Origin: DAHUXT01 sp036273675 | GTDB lineage: Bacteria > Chloroflexota > Ktedonobacteria > Ktedonobacterales > JADMIN01 | Direction: 5' to 3' | NCBI GenBank assembly: GCA_036273675.1 | Contig: DASUHD010000020.1 | Coordinates: forward strand, 1-19,294 | DNA: 19,294 nt | In this document: positions 1 to 7,234 of the stretch, one piece after another | How the letters are laid out: each line of letters opens with the position of its first letter | How positions within the stretch are numbered: position 1 is the first letter of the stretch | The notes under the pieces: model-generated | The model's input: only the letters and a program-made list of their open reading frames with translations | Database searches by the model: none | What the model was told of the DNA's origin: nothing | Program-made: the position numbers and the translations under genes

Positions 1-378
1 GGCCGCGCAGACGAAGGCTTGCCAGGGACGGTCGACGAATGCGAAGGCCGCGTAGCCCAGTGCGCTCGCGAGATTGCCGATGATCAGGATCGGCTTCGCA
101 CGGAAACGATCGAGCAGCGCACCCGACAGGGGCGTTACGACCGCCGCCGTACTCATGATCGCCGCCAGGACCAGCCCCGCGGTCGCCGTTGGGAAGCCAC
201 GGGCCTGGTGTAGGTAGATAATCTCGAAGGGAAGGATCAGTCCAGTGCCGAAGTAGTTGACGGCGGTCCCGGCCTGAAGAACGAGGACAGGCCCCGGCAG
301 GCCTGTCCGCCAGCCGGCGAACACACGAGCGAGCGTTCTTCTCACTCGCTGCCTGCGGGTGACTGCTTTCCTGTGCAT
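1..378 (-). CDS. MFS transporter, N-terminal part (cut by window edge)
   Basis: Translating the minus strand from the ATG at 378 gives 126 open codons running off the window. The product begins MHRKAVTRRQRVRRTL, a basic cytoplasmic N-terminus, followed by three likely membrane segments at about residues 29-56, 65-88 and 95-113. Between segments 2 and 3 lies GALLDRFRAKP, matching the major facilitator superfamily loop motif (G-x-L-x-D-R-x-x-x-K-P). These proteins are inner-membrane secondary transporters, often drug or metabolite exporters; the substrate cannot be told from this fragment. The start is supported by a GAGGAGG ribosome site about 7 bases upstream. The upstream small membrane protein gene overlaps its start by 37 bases, so the two are probably co-transcribed and translationally linked. 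Family assignment is fairly sure; function beyond that is open. Confidence 0.8.
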   Translation of the reverse strand, partial: MHRKAVTRRQRVRRTLARVFAGWRTGLPGPVLVLQAGTAVNYFGTGLILPFEIIYLHQARGFPTATAGLVLAAIMSTAAVVTPLSGALLDRFRAKPILIIGNLASALGYAAFAFVDRPWQAFVCAA

Positions 379-692
379 GGGCTCCTCCTCGGAATTCGCA
401 TGTTCACCAGCGCCCCCGGCTGACATACGGTGTCCAACTGCGCGCTGTGGCCGTTCGCCTCTACCAGGCGACGGTCGGAGACGGGCTCAGGTGCGGGCTC
501 AGGCGCAGGGGCTGGTGCGCCGCGTAGTCGTGTACCCAGCGCGAGCAGGGCTGTGCCCGCCACTATCAGCAGGCGCCCAAACGCGTGGCGCTCTGTGCGC
601 TGCGATGCCGCGAGCCGGTCGCGTGCCGCCTGCTCCTCCAGCTCACGGTGGCGCACATGAAACTGGGTGTACTGAAGACGTGGATCGAGCAT
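342..692 (-). CDS. Small single-pass membrane protein of unknown function
   Basis: A 116-residue protein whose N-terminal half looks genuine. Residues 10-38 are charged and helical (RHRELEEQAARDRLAASQR). Residues 39-55 form one hydrophobic segment (GRLLIVAGTALLALGTR), and a proline-alanine linker follows at 59-70. The C-terminal part after about residue 80 has no recognisable character and overlaps the MFS start, so the true end may once have been earlier. An AAAGGAT ribosome site sits about 9 bases before the ATG. Small proteins with a charged helix then one membrane segment are common in actinobacterial and Chloroflexota-type genomes, but I cannot name a function. It is the first gene of the minus-strand unit leading into the MFS transporter, and is divergent from the sigma factor. 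Confidence 0.6.
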   Translation of the reverse strand: MLDPRLQYTQFHVRHRELEEQAARDRLAASQRTERHAFGRLLIVAGTALLALGTRLRGAPAPAPEPAPEPVSDRRLVEANGHSAQLDTVCQPGALVNMRIPRRSPCTGKQSPAGSE

Positions 693-731
693 GGTATGTA
701 TTCCTATCCTTTCGGAGATGCGGGCGTCGGA

Positions 732-762
732 GCCGGACGATCCGGTGGGCGGATCGTCCGGC
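732..762. promoter_or_regulatory. Perfect 13-bp inverted repeat, 5-base loop, in the divergent gap
   Basis: GCCGGACGATCCG at 732-744 is followed by GTGGG and then the exact reverse complement at 750-762. There is no T-run on either side, so a terminator is unlikely. It lies 40 bases upstream of the small membrane protein start and could be a dyad operator or a stem-loop in that gene's leader RNA. Assignment as regulatory is inference from position and perfect symmetry. Confidence 0.55.
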
Positions 763-793
763 GGTCAGTAGTGCATACACCGCGGCACTGGGA

Positions 794-820
794 AACTGGG
801 CTTCCGCGAACCGCCCAGTT
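794..820. promoter_or_regulatory. Second inverted repeat upstream of the sigma factor
   Basis: AACTGGGC at 794-801 pairs with GCCCAGTT at 813-820. Inside, TTC (802-804) pairs with GAA (808-810), giving an 11-bp stem with a two-base bulge and a three-base loop. The left arm contains ACTGGG, a word also found at 787, 842 and 860, and inverted at 814-819, so this dyad may be part of a larger set of binding sites for one regulator. The role is inferred. Confidence 0.45.
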
Positions 821-835
821 CGCGCCGTGGGCGGT

Positions 836-868
836 GTATATACTGGGGCGAAGGTATATACTGGGGCG
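836..868 (+). promoter_or_regulatory. Duplicated promoter-like element before the sigma factor
   Basis: A 15-bp word, GTATATACTGGGGCG, occurs twice, at 836-850 and 854-868, with an 18-bp period. Each copy contains TATACT (839-844 and 857-862), one base from the -10 consensus TATAAT, so the duplication may create two tandem start sites about 35-55 bases ahead of the gene. No good -35 hexamer is visible 17 bases upstream of either copy. An activator or a non-housekeeping sigma factor, possibly the gene's own product, may therefore be needed. That last point is inference. Confidence 0.45.
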
Positions 869-904
869 GAGGGACGACGTGGTGCGGGAAGGAGGGTACA
901 CAGG

Positions 905-1915
905 ATGGTGAGGGCCGATCTTCTCTCCCGGGCGCGGGCCGGGGATGGCGAGGCGTTCCGGGAGCTGGCCGAGTCGCACCGGCGGGAGCTGCAGGTGCAC
1001 TGCTACCGGATGCTCGGATCCCTCCAGGACGCCGAGGACGCCGTCCAGGAAACGCTGCTGGCCGCCTGGCAAGGCATCGGCAGGTTCACTGAGGAACGTG
1101 CGTCGCTGCGCACCTGGCTGTACAAGATCGCCACCAACCGGTGCCTCAACGCGCGCCGCGCGGCGAGCCGGCGCCCGGCCAAGGAGTGGGACATGTCGCA
1201 GTTCGAAGCGCCCGTGCCAACGCCGCGCGACGAGGCCGCCTGGCTGCAGCCGTTTCCTGACCAACCCCTGGAGGGCGCCATCGACCGGTCACTCGGGCCG
1301 GAGGCCCGCTACGAGCAGAGCGAAGCAATCTCGCTGGCCTTTGTGGCCGCCCTGCAGCTGCTTCCGCCGCGCCAGGTCGCCGTCCTCATCTTGCGCGACG
1401 TCCTCGGCTTCCACGCCAGCGAGGTGGCCGACATGCTGGAGGTGACCGTCCAGTCGGTCAACAGCGCCCTGAAACGAGCCCGCGCTAGCCTGCAGCGCCG
1501 GCAGCCAGCCGCCGGCCACCAGCCGCCGCCCGTCGCAGGCTCGTCCGCCGAGGACGCGATCGTGGCCATGTTCGCCCGCGCCTGGGAGTCGGCCGATCTG
1601 GAGGCGCTGGTAGCCCTGCTGACCGACGACGTCTTCATCGCTATGCCTCCGGAGCCATTCGGATACGAGGGCCGTGACAACGTGGCCCGCTACTGGGGCC
1701 GCCAGTTCGGCGCGGGCCGCATGTTCGACCTTGTGCCGACCCGAGCCAACGGCCAGCCCGCGTTCGGGGCCTACCTGCGCGTCCCGGCCGGAATCCGCCA
1801 CGCGGCTGGCTTCTATGTGCTCACCCTTGCCGGCGACCAGATCTGCGGCATGACCCGCTTCGACAACAGCGTGCTGCCGTGGTTCGGGCTACCGCGATCG
1901 CTCCCGAGCCGATGA
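905..1915 (+). CDS. ECF-type sigma-70 factor with C-terminal SnoaL-like domain
   Basis: The chosen ATG at 905 has AAGGAGG nine bases upstream and gives 336 residues. Region 2 (about residues 5-80) includes DAEDAVQETLLAAW, the core-binding and -10-reading helix. Residues 113-121 (WLQPFPDQP) are typical of the TIGR02960/SigX5-like group. Region 4 (about 150-198) carries the helix-turn-helix LPPRQVAVLILRDVLGFHASEVADML. Residues 215-330 form a SnoaL/NTF2-like domain (AMFARAWESADLEALVALLTDDV), the fusion that in such sigma factors replaces a separate anti-sigma protein and tunes activity. It directs RNA polymerase to a small set of promoters, unknown here. No anti-sigma gene is adjacent, as expected for this architecture. 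The open frame extends upstream to 359, but that part lies over the control region and is not coding. Identification as an ECF-like sigma factor is firm. Confidence 0.92.
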   Translation: MVRADLLSRARAGDGEAFRELAESHRRELQVHCYRMLGSLQDAEDAVQETLLAAWQGIGRFTEERASLRTWLYKIATNRCLNARRAASRRPAKEWDMSQFEAPVPTPRDEAAWLQPFPDQPLEGAIDRSLGPEARYEQSEAISLAFVAALQLLPPRQVAVLILRDVLGFHASEVADMLEVTVQSVNSALKRARASLQRRQPAAGHQPPPVAGSSAEDAIVAMFARAWESADLEALVALLTDDVFIAMPPEPFGYEGRDNVARYWGRQFGAGRMFDLVPTRANGQPAFGAYLRVPAGIRHAAGFYVLTLAGDQICGMTRFDNSVLPWFGLPRSLPSR

Positions 1916-2125
1916 CGGTTGCCCTGACGCGGTGTTCGGGCGCCTGGTGGAGTTCCTGAACCGGTCGGACAGCGCGGGCGTCGTGTAGCGGCTTGGCCAC
2001 ACCAAGCCGGACTCCATCATGGTCGAGATCGCGCTGCCAGGCTGGCACTGGGAAGTCGAAATTCATGACCAACGGATCGACGGAGATCGAGCGCTACCAG
2101 CCGACCGGCGGCCTTAGGCGCCTGA
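1912..2125 (+). pseudogene. Decayed small conserved gene after the sigma factor
   Basis: Joining frames gives a protein-like string. In one frame, 1926-1985 reads DAVFGRLVEFLNRSDSAGVV, then a TAG stop at 1986-1988. The same frame continues RLGHTKPDSIMVEIALPGWH and WEVEI to about 2063, then the reading jumps frame to MTNGSTEIERYQPTGGL (2065-2115). From memory this resembles small proteins of roughly 70-90 residues with a central D-x-I-M-V-E-I-A-x-P-G-E-R-W-E-V-E-F core and a following D-G-x-x-E-x-E-R-F segment, function unknown. A natural ATG at 1912 overlaps the sigma stop but is in yet another frame, so at least two frameshifts and one nonsense change are needed. It is most likely a dead gene once coupled to the sigma factor. 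Sequencing error is an alternative but would need several errors within 150 bases. Confidence 0.6.
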
Positions 2126-2215
2126 ATCGTACAGTGGCCCGGATGCGATCACTTAGCCGCTCCCAGCAAATCTCAGGTGGAAGCGGCTTCAGCGTATACA
2201 GTGTAGTTAATGCCT
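2126..2215. other. Gap between the decayed gene and the DHOD-like gene
   Basis: No gene is visible. A weak imperfect stem (GCCGCT near 2156 with AAGCGGC near 2182) lies between two converging reading directions, but its loop is long and no clear T-run follows, so I do not call a terminator. Confidence 0.3.
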
Positions 2216-3220
2216 TCAGCGCGGAATCGCTGAGAATGAGCCAAGCACTTTCAAGTAGTTGGCGCGCTCGAACGCCGCAGGTTCGGCCACCGCGCGCTGG
2301 CTCATGCAGCCGCGTAACTGGCTGATCGACCCGTATTCATGGTCTACCATCCATTCCCGCAACTCCGCAAGCATACCGCTCGCGCGCTTCACACCGTGAG
2401 CCAGTAACTCGGAAGCCGTCATGGCTACGCTCGCGCCCGCCATCACCGCCTTGACGATATCCTGCCCGGTATGTACGCCCCCGGTCAACGCGAAGTCCGC
2501 CTGAATACGCCCGTAGAGCATCGCAATCCAGCGAAGGCGCAGGCGTAGCTCGTTGGATGTGCTCAGTTGAAGATTAGGTGTCACGCCAAAGGCATCCAGA
2601 TCGAAGTCGGGCTGGTAGAAGCGATTGAAGAGCACCAGCCCATCGGCGCCAGCCTCTACTAATCGCCGCGCGAGATTCGGCAGGGCCGTAAAATACGGAC
2701 TCAGCTTTACGGCGATGGGAATGCTTATCTCCGCCTGCACATCACGGACGAGATTGAGATAACTGGTCTCCAGTTCGCTTGCCGTGAGATCCGGGTCGGC
2801 GGGAAGATAGTAGATGTTCAGCTCAAGGGCATCCGCCCCGGCATCTTCGATGCGCTGGGCATACTCGATCCACCCGCCAGATGAAACACCGTTCAGGCTG
2901 CCGATAACCGGGATAGAGACTGCCGCCTTCAGTCGCGCGAGGTGCTCCAAATAACGCTCGGGGCCGACGCTGTATGTGTCGAGGTCGGGGAAGTAGCTCA
3001 AACTCTCGGCGTAACTATGCGCTCCAAGCTCTAGATAGTGATCAAGCTCCAGGCTCTCATGCGTGATCTCCTCCTCGAAGAGCGAGTACGTCACGATAGC
3101 GGCGACACCCGCCTCTTCGAGCCGCCGCACCGTGTCCAGGTTCCGTGAGAGTGGCGACGCTGAAGCCACGAGCGGATTCTTCAGGGCGAGGCCAAGATAT
3201 GTCGTCGTTAAATCGGGCAT
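2216..3220 (-). CDS. Dihydroorotate-dehydrogenase-like flavoprotein, PFOR partner
   Basis: A 334-residue TIM-barrel flavoprotein of the class 1 dihydroorotate dehydrogenase fold. It opens LTTTYLGLALKNPLVASASP, has the FMN-region lysine in AVKLSP (about 172) and the phosphate-gripping TGGVHTGQD (about 246-254). The place where true class 1 enzymes carry N-x-S-C-P-N with the catalytic cysteine instead reads NIYYLPADPD (135-144), so the catalytic base is absent and pyrimidine synthesis is unlikely to be its job. The gene starts 18 bases after the PFOR stop with AGGAGGA six bases before its ATG, so both are one operon. From established knowledge, such DHOD-like genes sit beside pyruvate:flavodoxin/ferredoxin oxidoreductase in cyanobacteria and other bacteria. 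A redox role linked to PFOR is likely; the substrate is unknown. Confidence 0.88.
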   Translation of the reverse strand: MPDLTTTYLGLALKNPLVASASPLSRNLDTVRRLEEAGVAAIVTYSLFEEEITHESLELDHYLELGAHSYAESLSYFPDLDTYSVGPERYLEHLARLKAAVSIPVIGSLNGVSSGGWIEYAQRIEDAGADALELNIYYLPADPDLTASELETSYLNLVRDVQAEISIPIAVKLSPYFTALPNLARRLVEAGADGLVLFNRFYQPDFDLDAFGVTPNLQLSTSNELRLRLRWIAMLYGRIQADFALTGGVHTGQDIVKAVMAGASVAMTASELLAHGVKRASGMLAELREWMVDHEYGSISQLRGCMSQRAVAEPAAFERANYLKVLGSFSAIPR

Positions 3221-3238
3221 CGTTGTCCTCCTATGCGC

Positions 3239-6200
3239 TTATGAGTCGCTCATCGTCGCGCTACTCGCCGCTTCTTCCTCCAACACGGTGGCCATGTCGT
3301 GATAGCGCTGCCACTGCGCCTGAACATCTCGTTGCGCCTCGTGCATCAACGCTGCTGCCCGCACTGGATCACTTTGCGTCAGCATGCGATAGCGCGTCTC
3401 GTTGTAGGCATACTGCTCCAGCGGAATAGACGGGGCTTTAGAGTCGATGGTGAGCGGGTTCTTGCCCTCGTCCGCCAGCGCTGGATTGTAGCGGTAGAGC
3501 GGCCAATAGCCACTCTGCACAGCCAGTCGCTGCTGATCGAGCCCCTTGCGCATGTCGATGCCATGCGCGATGCAGTGGCTATAGGCGATGATGAGCGAGG
3601 GACCATCATACGCCTCGGCGTCGAGGAAAGCTCGGAGCGTCTGCTGATCGCTCGCGCCCATCGCCACCCGCGCGACATACACATTGCCATACGCCATGGC
3701 AATCATGCCCAGGTCTTTCTTGGGCGCCGCCTTACCCCGCGCCGCGAACTTCGCGACCGCCGCCCGTGGGGTGGATTTCGACGCCTGGCCGCCGGTGTTC
3801 GAGTACACCTCGGTGTCGAGGACGAGGATATTGACATTGCGACCAGTGGCCAGCACATGGTCCAGCCCGCCGAAGCCAATGTCATAGGCCCAGCCGTCGC
3901 CACCGACAATCCAGACGCTTCGCTTCAGCAGTGTATCGGACACGCTCAACAGCTGGCGCGCCTTCGCCGCGATCTCCGGCTCTGCCTTATCCTCCAGATG
4001 TAATAACGTCGCCTTCAGGCGGGCGATGCGCTCGCGCTGCGCCATGATCGCGACCTCGCTGGTCTGGCTGGCGTTCAGAATGTCGGACGCCAACTCCTGG
4101 CCGATAGGCGCTGCCAGCGACCGCACCAACTCCCGCGCATACTCCTCCTGCTTGTCGAGTGTTATCCGCATGCCCAGCCCGAACTCGGCGTTATCCTCGA
4201 AGAGCGAATTGGACCATGCGGGACCGCGCCCCTCGGCATTACAGCTCCAGGGCGTCGTCGGCAGGTTGCCGCCGTAGATCGACGAGCATCCGGTCGCGTT
4301 GGCGACGAAGGCGCGGTCGCCGAACAACTGGGTCATCAGCTTGAGGTATGGCGTCTCGCCGCAGCCGGAACATGCGCCCGAGAACTCGAAGAGCGGCTGC
4401 AAGAGCTGTGTATCTTTGACTGCCGCCGTATTCAGTTTTGTGCGATCGATCTCCGGCAGCGTCAGGAAGAAGTCCCAGTTGGCGCGCTCGCGCTCGCGAA
4501 TTGGCGGCTGCGGGGCCATGTTGATTGCTTTGCGTCCCACCTGGCTCTTATCCTTCGCTGGGCAAACCTCGACGCAGAGGCCGCACGCGGTGCAGTCCTC
4601 CGGTGAGACTTGCAGCGTGTATTTCATATCAGGCAATTCCTTGAAGCGCGCCTCCACCGCCACAAACGAGTCAGGGGCGCCTTCAAGGGCGGTGACGTCG
4701 TACACCTTTTCGCGAATCACCGCATGCGGGCAGACAAAGGCACACTTGCCGCACTGAATACAGAGGTCAGGTTCCCAGACCGGAATCTCATCTGCGATGT
4801 TGCGCTTCTCCCAGCGCGCCGTGCCAGATGGATACGTACCGTCGGCGGGCAGCGCGCTCACCGGTAGGCTATCACCCTCGCCGACGATCATCGGACCCAG
4901 CACGTCGCGTACGAATGCAGGCGCTTCCTCCGGGACCGCCGGCCGCCGTGTCAACATCGGCAGAGGCATACCAACCATCGTCACGCGACTGGCTGAGCCG
5001 TTGGTCGGCGCCATCCCCTCGCGCGCCTCTGCCCGCGCCGCCGCGACATTGACCTCATATAGGTGAGCGAGAGTCTGATCGACCGCCTGGAAGTTACGCT
5101 GCACTACTGCCTCGCCGCGTTTGCCATAGGTCTTCTTGATGCTCTGCTTGATCGCCGTAATCGCCTCGTCACGCGGCAGCACGCCGCTGATGGCAAAGAA
5201 GCAGGTCTGCATGATCGTGTTGACGCGCCCGCCCATGCCCGTCTCGCGCGCGACACGGTCCGCGTCGATGACATAGCACCGCAGGCGCTTCTCAAGAATC
5301 GCCCCCTGGACCTCGACAGGCAGGTGAGGCCATACCTCGTGCGAATCGTAGGCGCAGTTTAATAGGAAGATGCCACCAGGCTTCGCCTGCTTGAGGACAT
5401 CCAGCCGTTCCAGGAAAGAGAACTGGTGGCAGGCGACGAAGTTGGCCTGGTCGATCAAATACGGCGCTTGAATGGGGTGTGGGCCGAAGCGCAGATGCGA
5501 GACCGTCACCGAGCCGGACTTCTTCGAGTCATAGACGAAATAGCCCTGGGCATAGTTCTCGGTGTCCTCGCCGATAATCTTGATCGAGTTCTTGTTCGCG
5601 CCAACTGTGCCGTCAGAGCCAAGCCCCCAGAAGACGCAGCGCACCGTCTCGTCGTCTTCAATGGAGAACGCCGGATCATAGGGCAGACTGGTATGCGTTA
5701 CGTCGTCGTTGATGCCAATAGTAAAGTGGTTCTTTGGCTCCGCCTTGTCCAATTCGTCGTAGATGGCCCGCACCATCGCGGGCGTGAACTCCTTGGACGA
5801 CAGTCCATAGCGCCCGCCGGCAACATGCGGGACGCCCTCGTAGCCCGCGAAACCTTGAGCGCGCGCCTCTACGAGCGCCGCGACGACATCGAGATAGAGC
5901 GGCTCACCCGCGCTGCCCGGCTCTTTCGTCCGATCCAGCACAGCGATAGACCGCACGGTAGATGGCAGCGCCTGGATGAAATGCCTGACTGAGAACGGGC
6001 GATAGAGGTGGACCGTGACAACGCCAGTCTTCTCGCCGCGTTCAGAAAGGTAGCGGGCGGTAGTTCGCGCGGTCTCGGCTCCTGATCCCATAATGACGAT
6101 GACGCGCTCGGCATCGGGCGCGCCCGAATACTCGAAGAGGCGATACTGTCGGCCTGTGAGCTTCGCTAGCGTATCCATCGCGCCCTGCACGATCTCGGGA

Positions 6201-6916
6201 CACGCCAGGTAATAAGGGTTGACGGTCTCACGCGCCTGGAAGTAGACATCGGGATTCTGCGCTGTGCCGCGAATGAAGGGGTGATCTGGCGAGAGCGCTC
6301 GCGCCCGATGCGCCCGCACGAGGTCATCGTCGATCAGCGCGCGCAGATCGTCGTCGGTGAGCTGCTCGATCTTATTGATCTCATGCGATGTGCGGAAGCC
6401 ATCAAAGAAGTGGATAAACGGGACACGCGCCGCCAGCGTCGCCGCGTGCGCCACGGCCGCCAGATCATGCGCCTCCTGCACAGAACTCGACGCGAGCAGC
6501 GCCAGCCCGGTTGCGCGCGCAGCCATCACATCCGAGTGGTCGCCGAAGATCGAAAGCCCCTGCGCGGCCAATGAGCGCGCCGCCACATGAAAGACGGCCG
6601 GTGTCAGTTCTCCCGCGATCTTGTACATGTTGGGAATCATGAGCAGCAGCCCTTGCGATGCGGTGAAGGTCGTCGCCAGGGCGCCTGCCTGTAGCGCGCC
6701 GTGAATCGCGCCTGCCGCTCCGCCCTCTGACTGCATCTCAATCACGAGCGGCACGGTACCCCAGAGATTCGGGCGTCCGGCTGCCGTCCACGCGTCCGCC
6801 AACTCCCCCATGGGGGTAGATGGGGTGATGGGATAGATTGCGATGATCTCACTGAGCCGGTGCGCCACGCTGGCCGCTGCCTCGTTCCCGTCAATCGTCA
6901 TCCACGTGTGTGGCAT
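3239..6916 (-). CDS. nifJ: Pyruvate:ferredoxin (flavodoxin) oxidoreductase
   Basis: This large single-chain enzyme oxidises pyruvate with CoA to acetyl-CoA and CO2, passing electrons to ferredoxin or flavodoxin in the cytoplasm. All domains are visible in 1225 residues. The N-terminal pyrimidine-binding part carries YPITPSTPMGE with Thr31. A central EKR region precedes two ferredoxin-like clusters (CIQCGKCAFVCP and CTACGLCVEVCP). The thiamine-diphosphate region has GDGWAYDIGFGGLDHVLATG and NTGGQASKSTPRAA. Cysteines for the third cluster are in CSGCGETPYLKL, ATGCSSIYGG and AYSHCIAHGID, so nothing catalytic is missing. I start at the ATG at 6916 because GAGGAG lies 7 bases upstream and Thr31 then falls at the position numbered in the Desulfovibrio enzyme; the open frame continues to 7030 through the control region. 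It heads the operon with the DHOD-like gene and is divergent from malic enzyme. Confidence 0.97.
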   Translation of the reverse strand: MPHTWMTIDGNEAAASVAHRLSEIIAIYPITPSTPMGELADAWTAAGRPNLWGTVPLVIEMQSEGGAAGAIHGALQAGALATTFTASQGLLLMIPNMYKIAGELTPAVFHVAARSLAAQGLSIFGDHSDVMAARATGLALLASSSVQEAHDLAAVAHAATLAARVPFIHFFDGFRTSHEINKIEQLTDDDLRALIDDDLVRAHRARALSPDHPFIRGTAQNPDVYFQARETVNPYYLACPEIVQGAMDTLAKLTGRQYRLFEYSGAPDAERVIVIMGSGAETARTTARYLSERGEKTGVVTVHLYRPFSVRHFIQALPSTVRSIAVLDRTKEPGSAGEPLYLDVVAALVEARAQGFAGYEGVPHVAGGRYGLSSKEFTPAMVRAIYDELDKAEPKNHFTIGINDDVTHTSLPYDPAFSIEDDETVRCVFWGLGSDGTVGANKNSIKIIGEDTENYAQGYFVYDSKKSGSVTVSHLRFGPHPIQAPYLIDQANFVACHQFSFLERLDVLKQAKPGGIFLLNCAYDSHEVWPHLPVEVQGAILEKRLRCYVIDADRVARETGMGGRVNTIMQTCFFAISGVLPRDEAITAIKQSIKKTYGKRGEAVVQRNFQAVDQTLAHLYEVNVAAARAEAREGMAPTNGSASRVTMVGMPLPMLTRRPAVPEEAPAFVRDVLGPMIVGEGDSLPVSALPADGTYPSGTARWEKRNIADEIPVWEPDLCIQCGKCAFVCPHAVIREKVYDVTALEGAPDSFVAVEARFKELPDMKYTLQVSPEDCTACGLCVEVCPAKDKSQVGRKAINMAPQPPIRERERANWDFFLTLPEIDRTKLNTAAVKDTQLLQPLFEFSGACSGCGETPYLKLMTQLFGDRAFVANATGCSSIYGGNLPTTPWSCNAEGRGPAWSNSLFEDNAEFGLGMRITLDKQEEYARELVRSLAAPIGQELASDILNASQTSEVAIMAQRERIARLKATLLHLEDKAEPEIAAKARQLLSVSDTLLKRSVWIVGGDGWAYDIGFGGLDHVLATGRNVNILVLDTEVYSNTGGQASKSTPRAAVAKFAARGKAAPKKDLGMIAMAYGNVYVARVAMGASDQQTLRAFLDAEAYDGPSLIIAYSHCIAHGIDMRKGLDQQRLAVQSGYWPLYRYNPALADEGKNPLTIDSKAPSIPLEQYAYNETRYRMLTQSDPVRAAALMHEAQRDVQAQWQRYHDMATVLEEEAASSATMSDS

Positions 6917-6949
6917 CGTCGCTCTCCTCATTAGTGCGAGTCGTCGGGC

Positions 6950-7053
6950 ATTCTTACGGATTCTGTCCTGTCTCACAGCATGAACTGGCAATCTCACAGC
7001 CTCATCACTGGCTATCACACCAATGCTCACAATGCCGTCACAAGGCGCTCACT
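6950..7053 (-). promoter_or_regulatory. Helically phased TCAC(A/T) box array in the PFOR promoter
   Basis: On the plus strand TCACA or TCACT begins at 6973, 6994, 7005, 7015, 7027, 7038 and 7049, with steps of 21, 11, 10, 12, 11 and 11 bases. On the PFOR coding strand these read (T/A)GTGA, all in one orientation on one face of the helix. A possible -10 (TAAGAA, 6951-6956) follows 16 bases downstream of the last box, with no good -35. This fits promoters where an activator replaces the -35. Direct repeats at 11-bp spacing are how OmpR/PhoB-type response regulators bind; that link is inference. All boxes lie 57-137 bases ahead of the PFOR start codon. Confidence 0.6.
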
Positions 7054-7104
7054 CGGACGCCCACGATCAGCATGCGTTGTGGCAAGCGGGCGCATTGTGC
7101 TGCA

Positions 7105-7179
7105 CTCGTGATTTTCCAGCTACTCACTCGGTATGCGCTCGTGATATTGTCGTGGTACAGCAAGGGCAGTAATATCACG
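7105..7179 (+). promoter_or_regulatory. Malic enzyme promoter flanked by a 9-bp inverted repeat
   Basis: A good sigma-70 promoter is visible: TTGTCG at 7147-7152, 17 bases, then TAATAT at 7170-7175. It is bracketed by CGTGATATT at 7140-7148 and its exact reverse complement AATATCACG at 7171-7179, so each arm covers part of the -35 or -10 box and 22 bases separate the arms. CTCGTGAT also occurs at 7105-7112 and again at 7138-7145, exactly 33 bases (three turns) apart. This looks like an operator set for a repressor or a switchable regulator. The GTGA core is shared with the PFOR-side boxes. Confidence 0.6.
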
Positions 7180-7234
7180 GTCGTATAACAGGCAACCCGC
7201 GGGTTGGCTCGATGCGGAAGGTGAGGTAGTTCCT

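Noticed and set aside
359..904. Long open frame extending the sigma factor upstream to 359
   Set aside because: It covers the divergent control region and opposite-strand genes; ATG at 905 has a strong ribosome site and matches family starts.
5426..5992. 188-residue plus-strand frame inside PFOR
   Set aside because: It is an antisense shadow of a fully conserved enzyme; no ribosome site and no family resemblance.
6917..7030. 38-residue N-terminal extension of PFOR
   Set aside because: It would lie across the phased TCAC array; the ATG at 6916 has a good ribosome site and places Thr31 where the family numbering has it.
6973..7053. CRP/FNR-type palindromic sites in the TCAC array
   Set aside because: CRP needs TGTGA-N6-TCACA; here all boxes point the same way and no such dyad was found.
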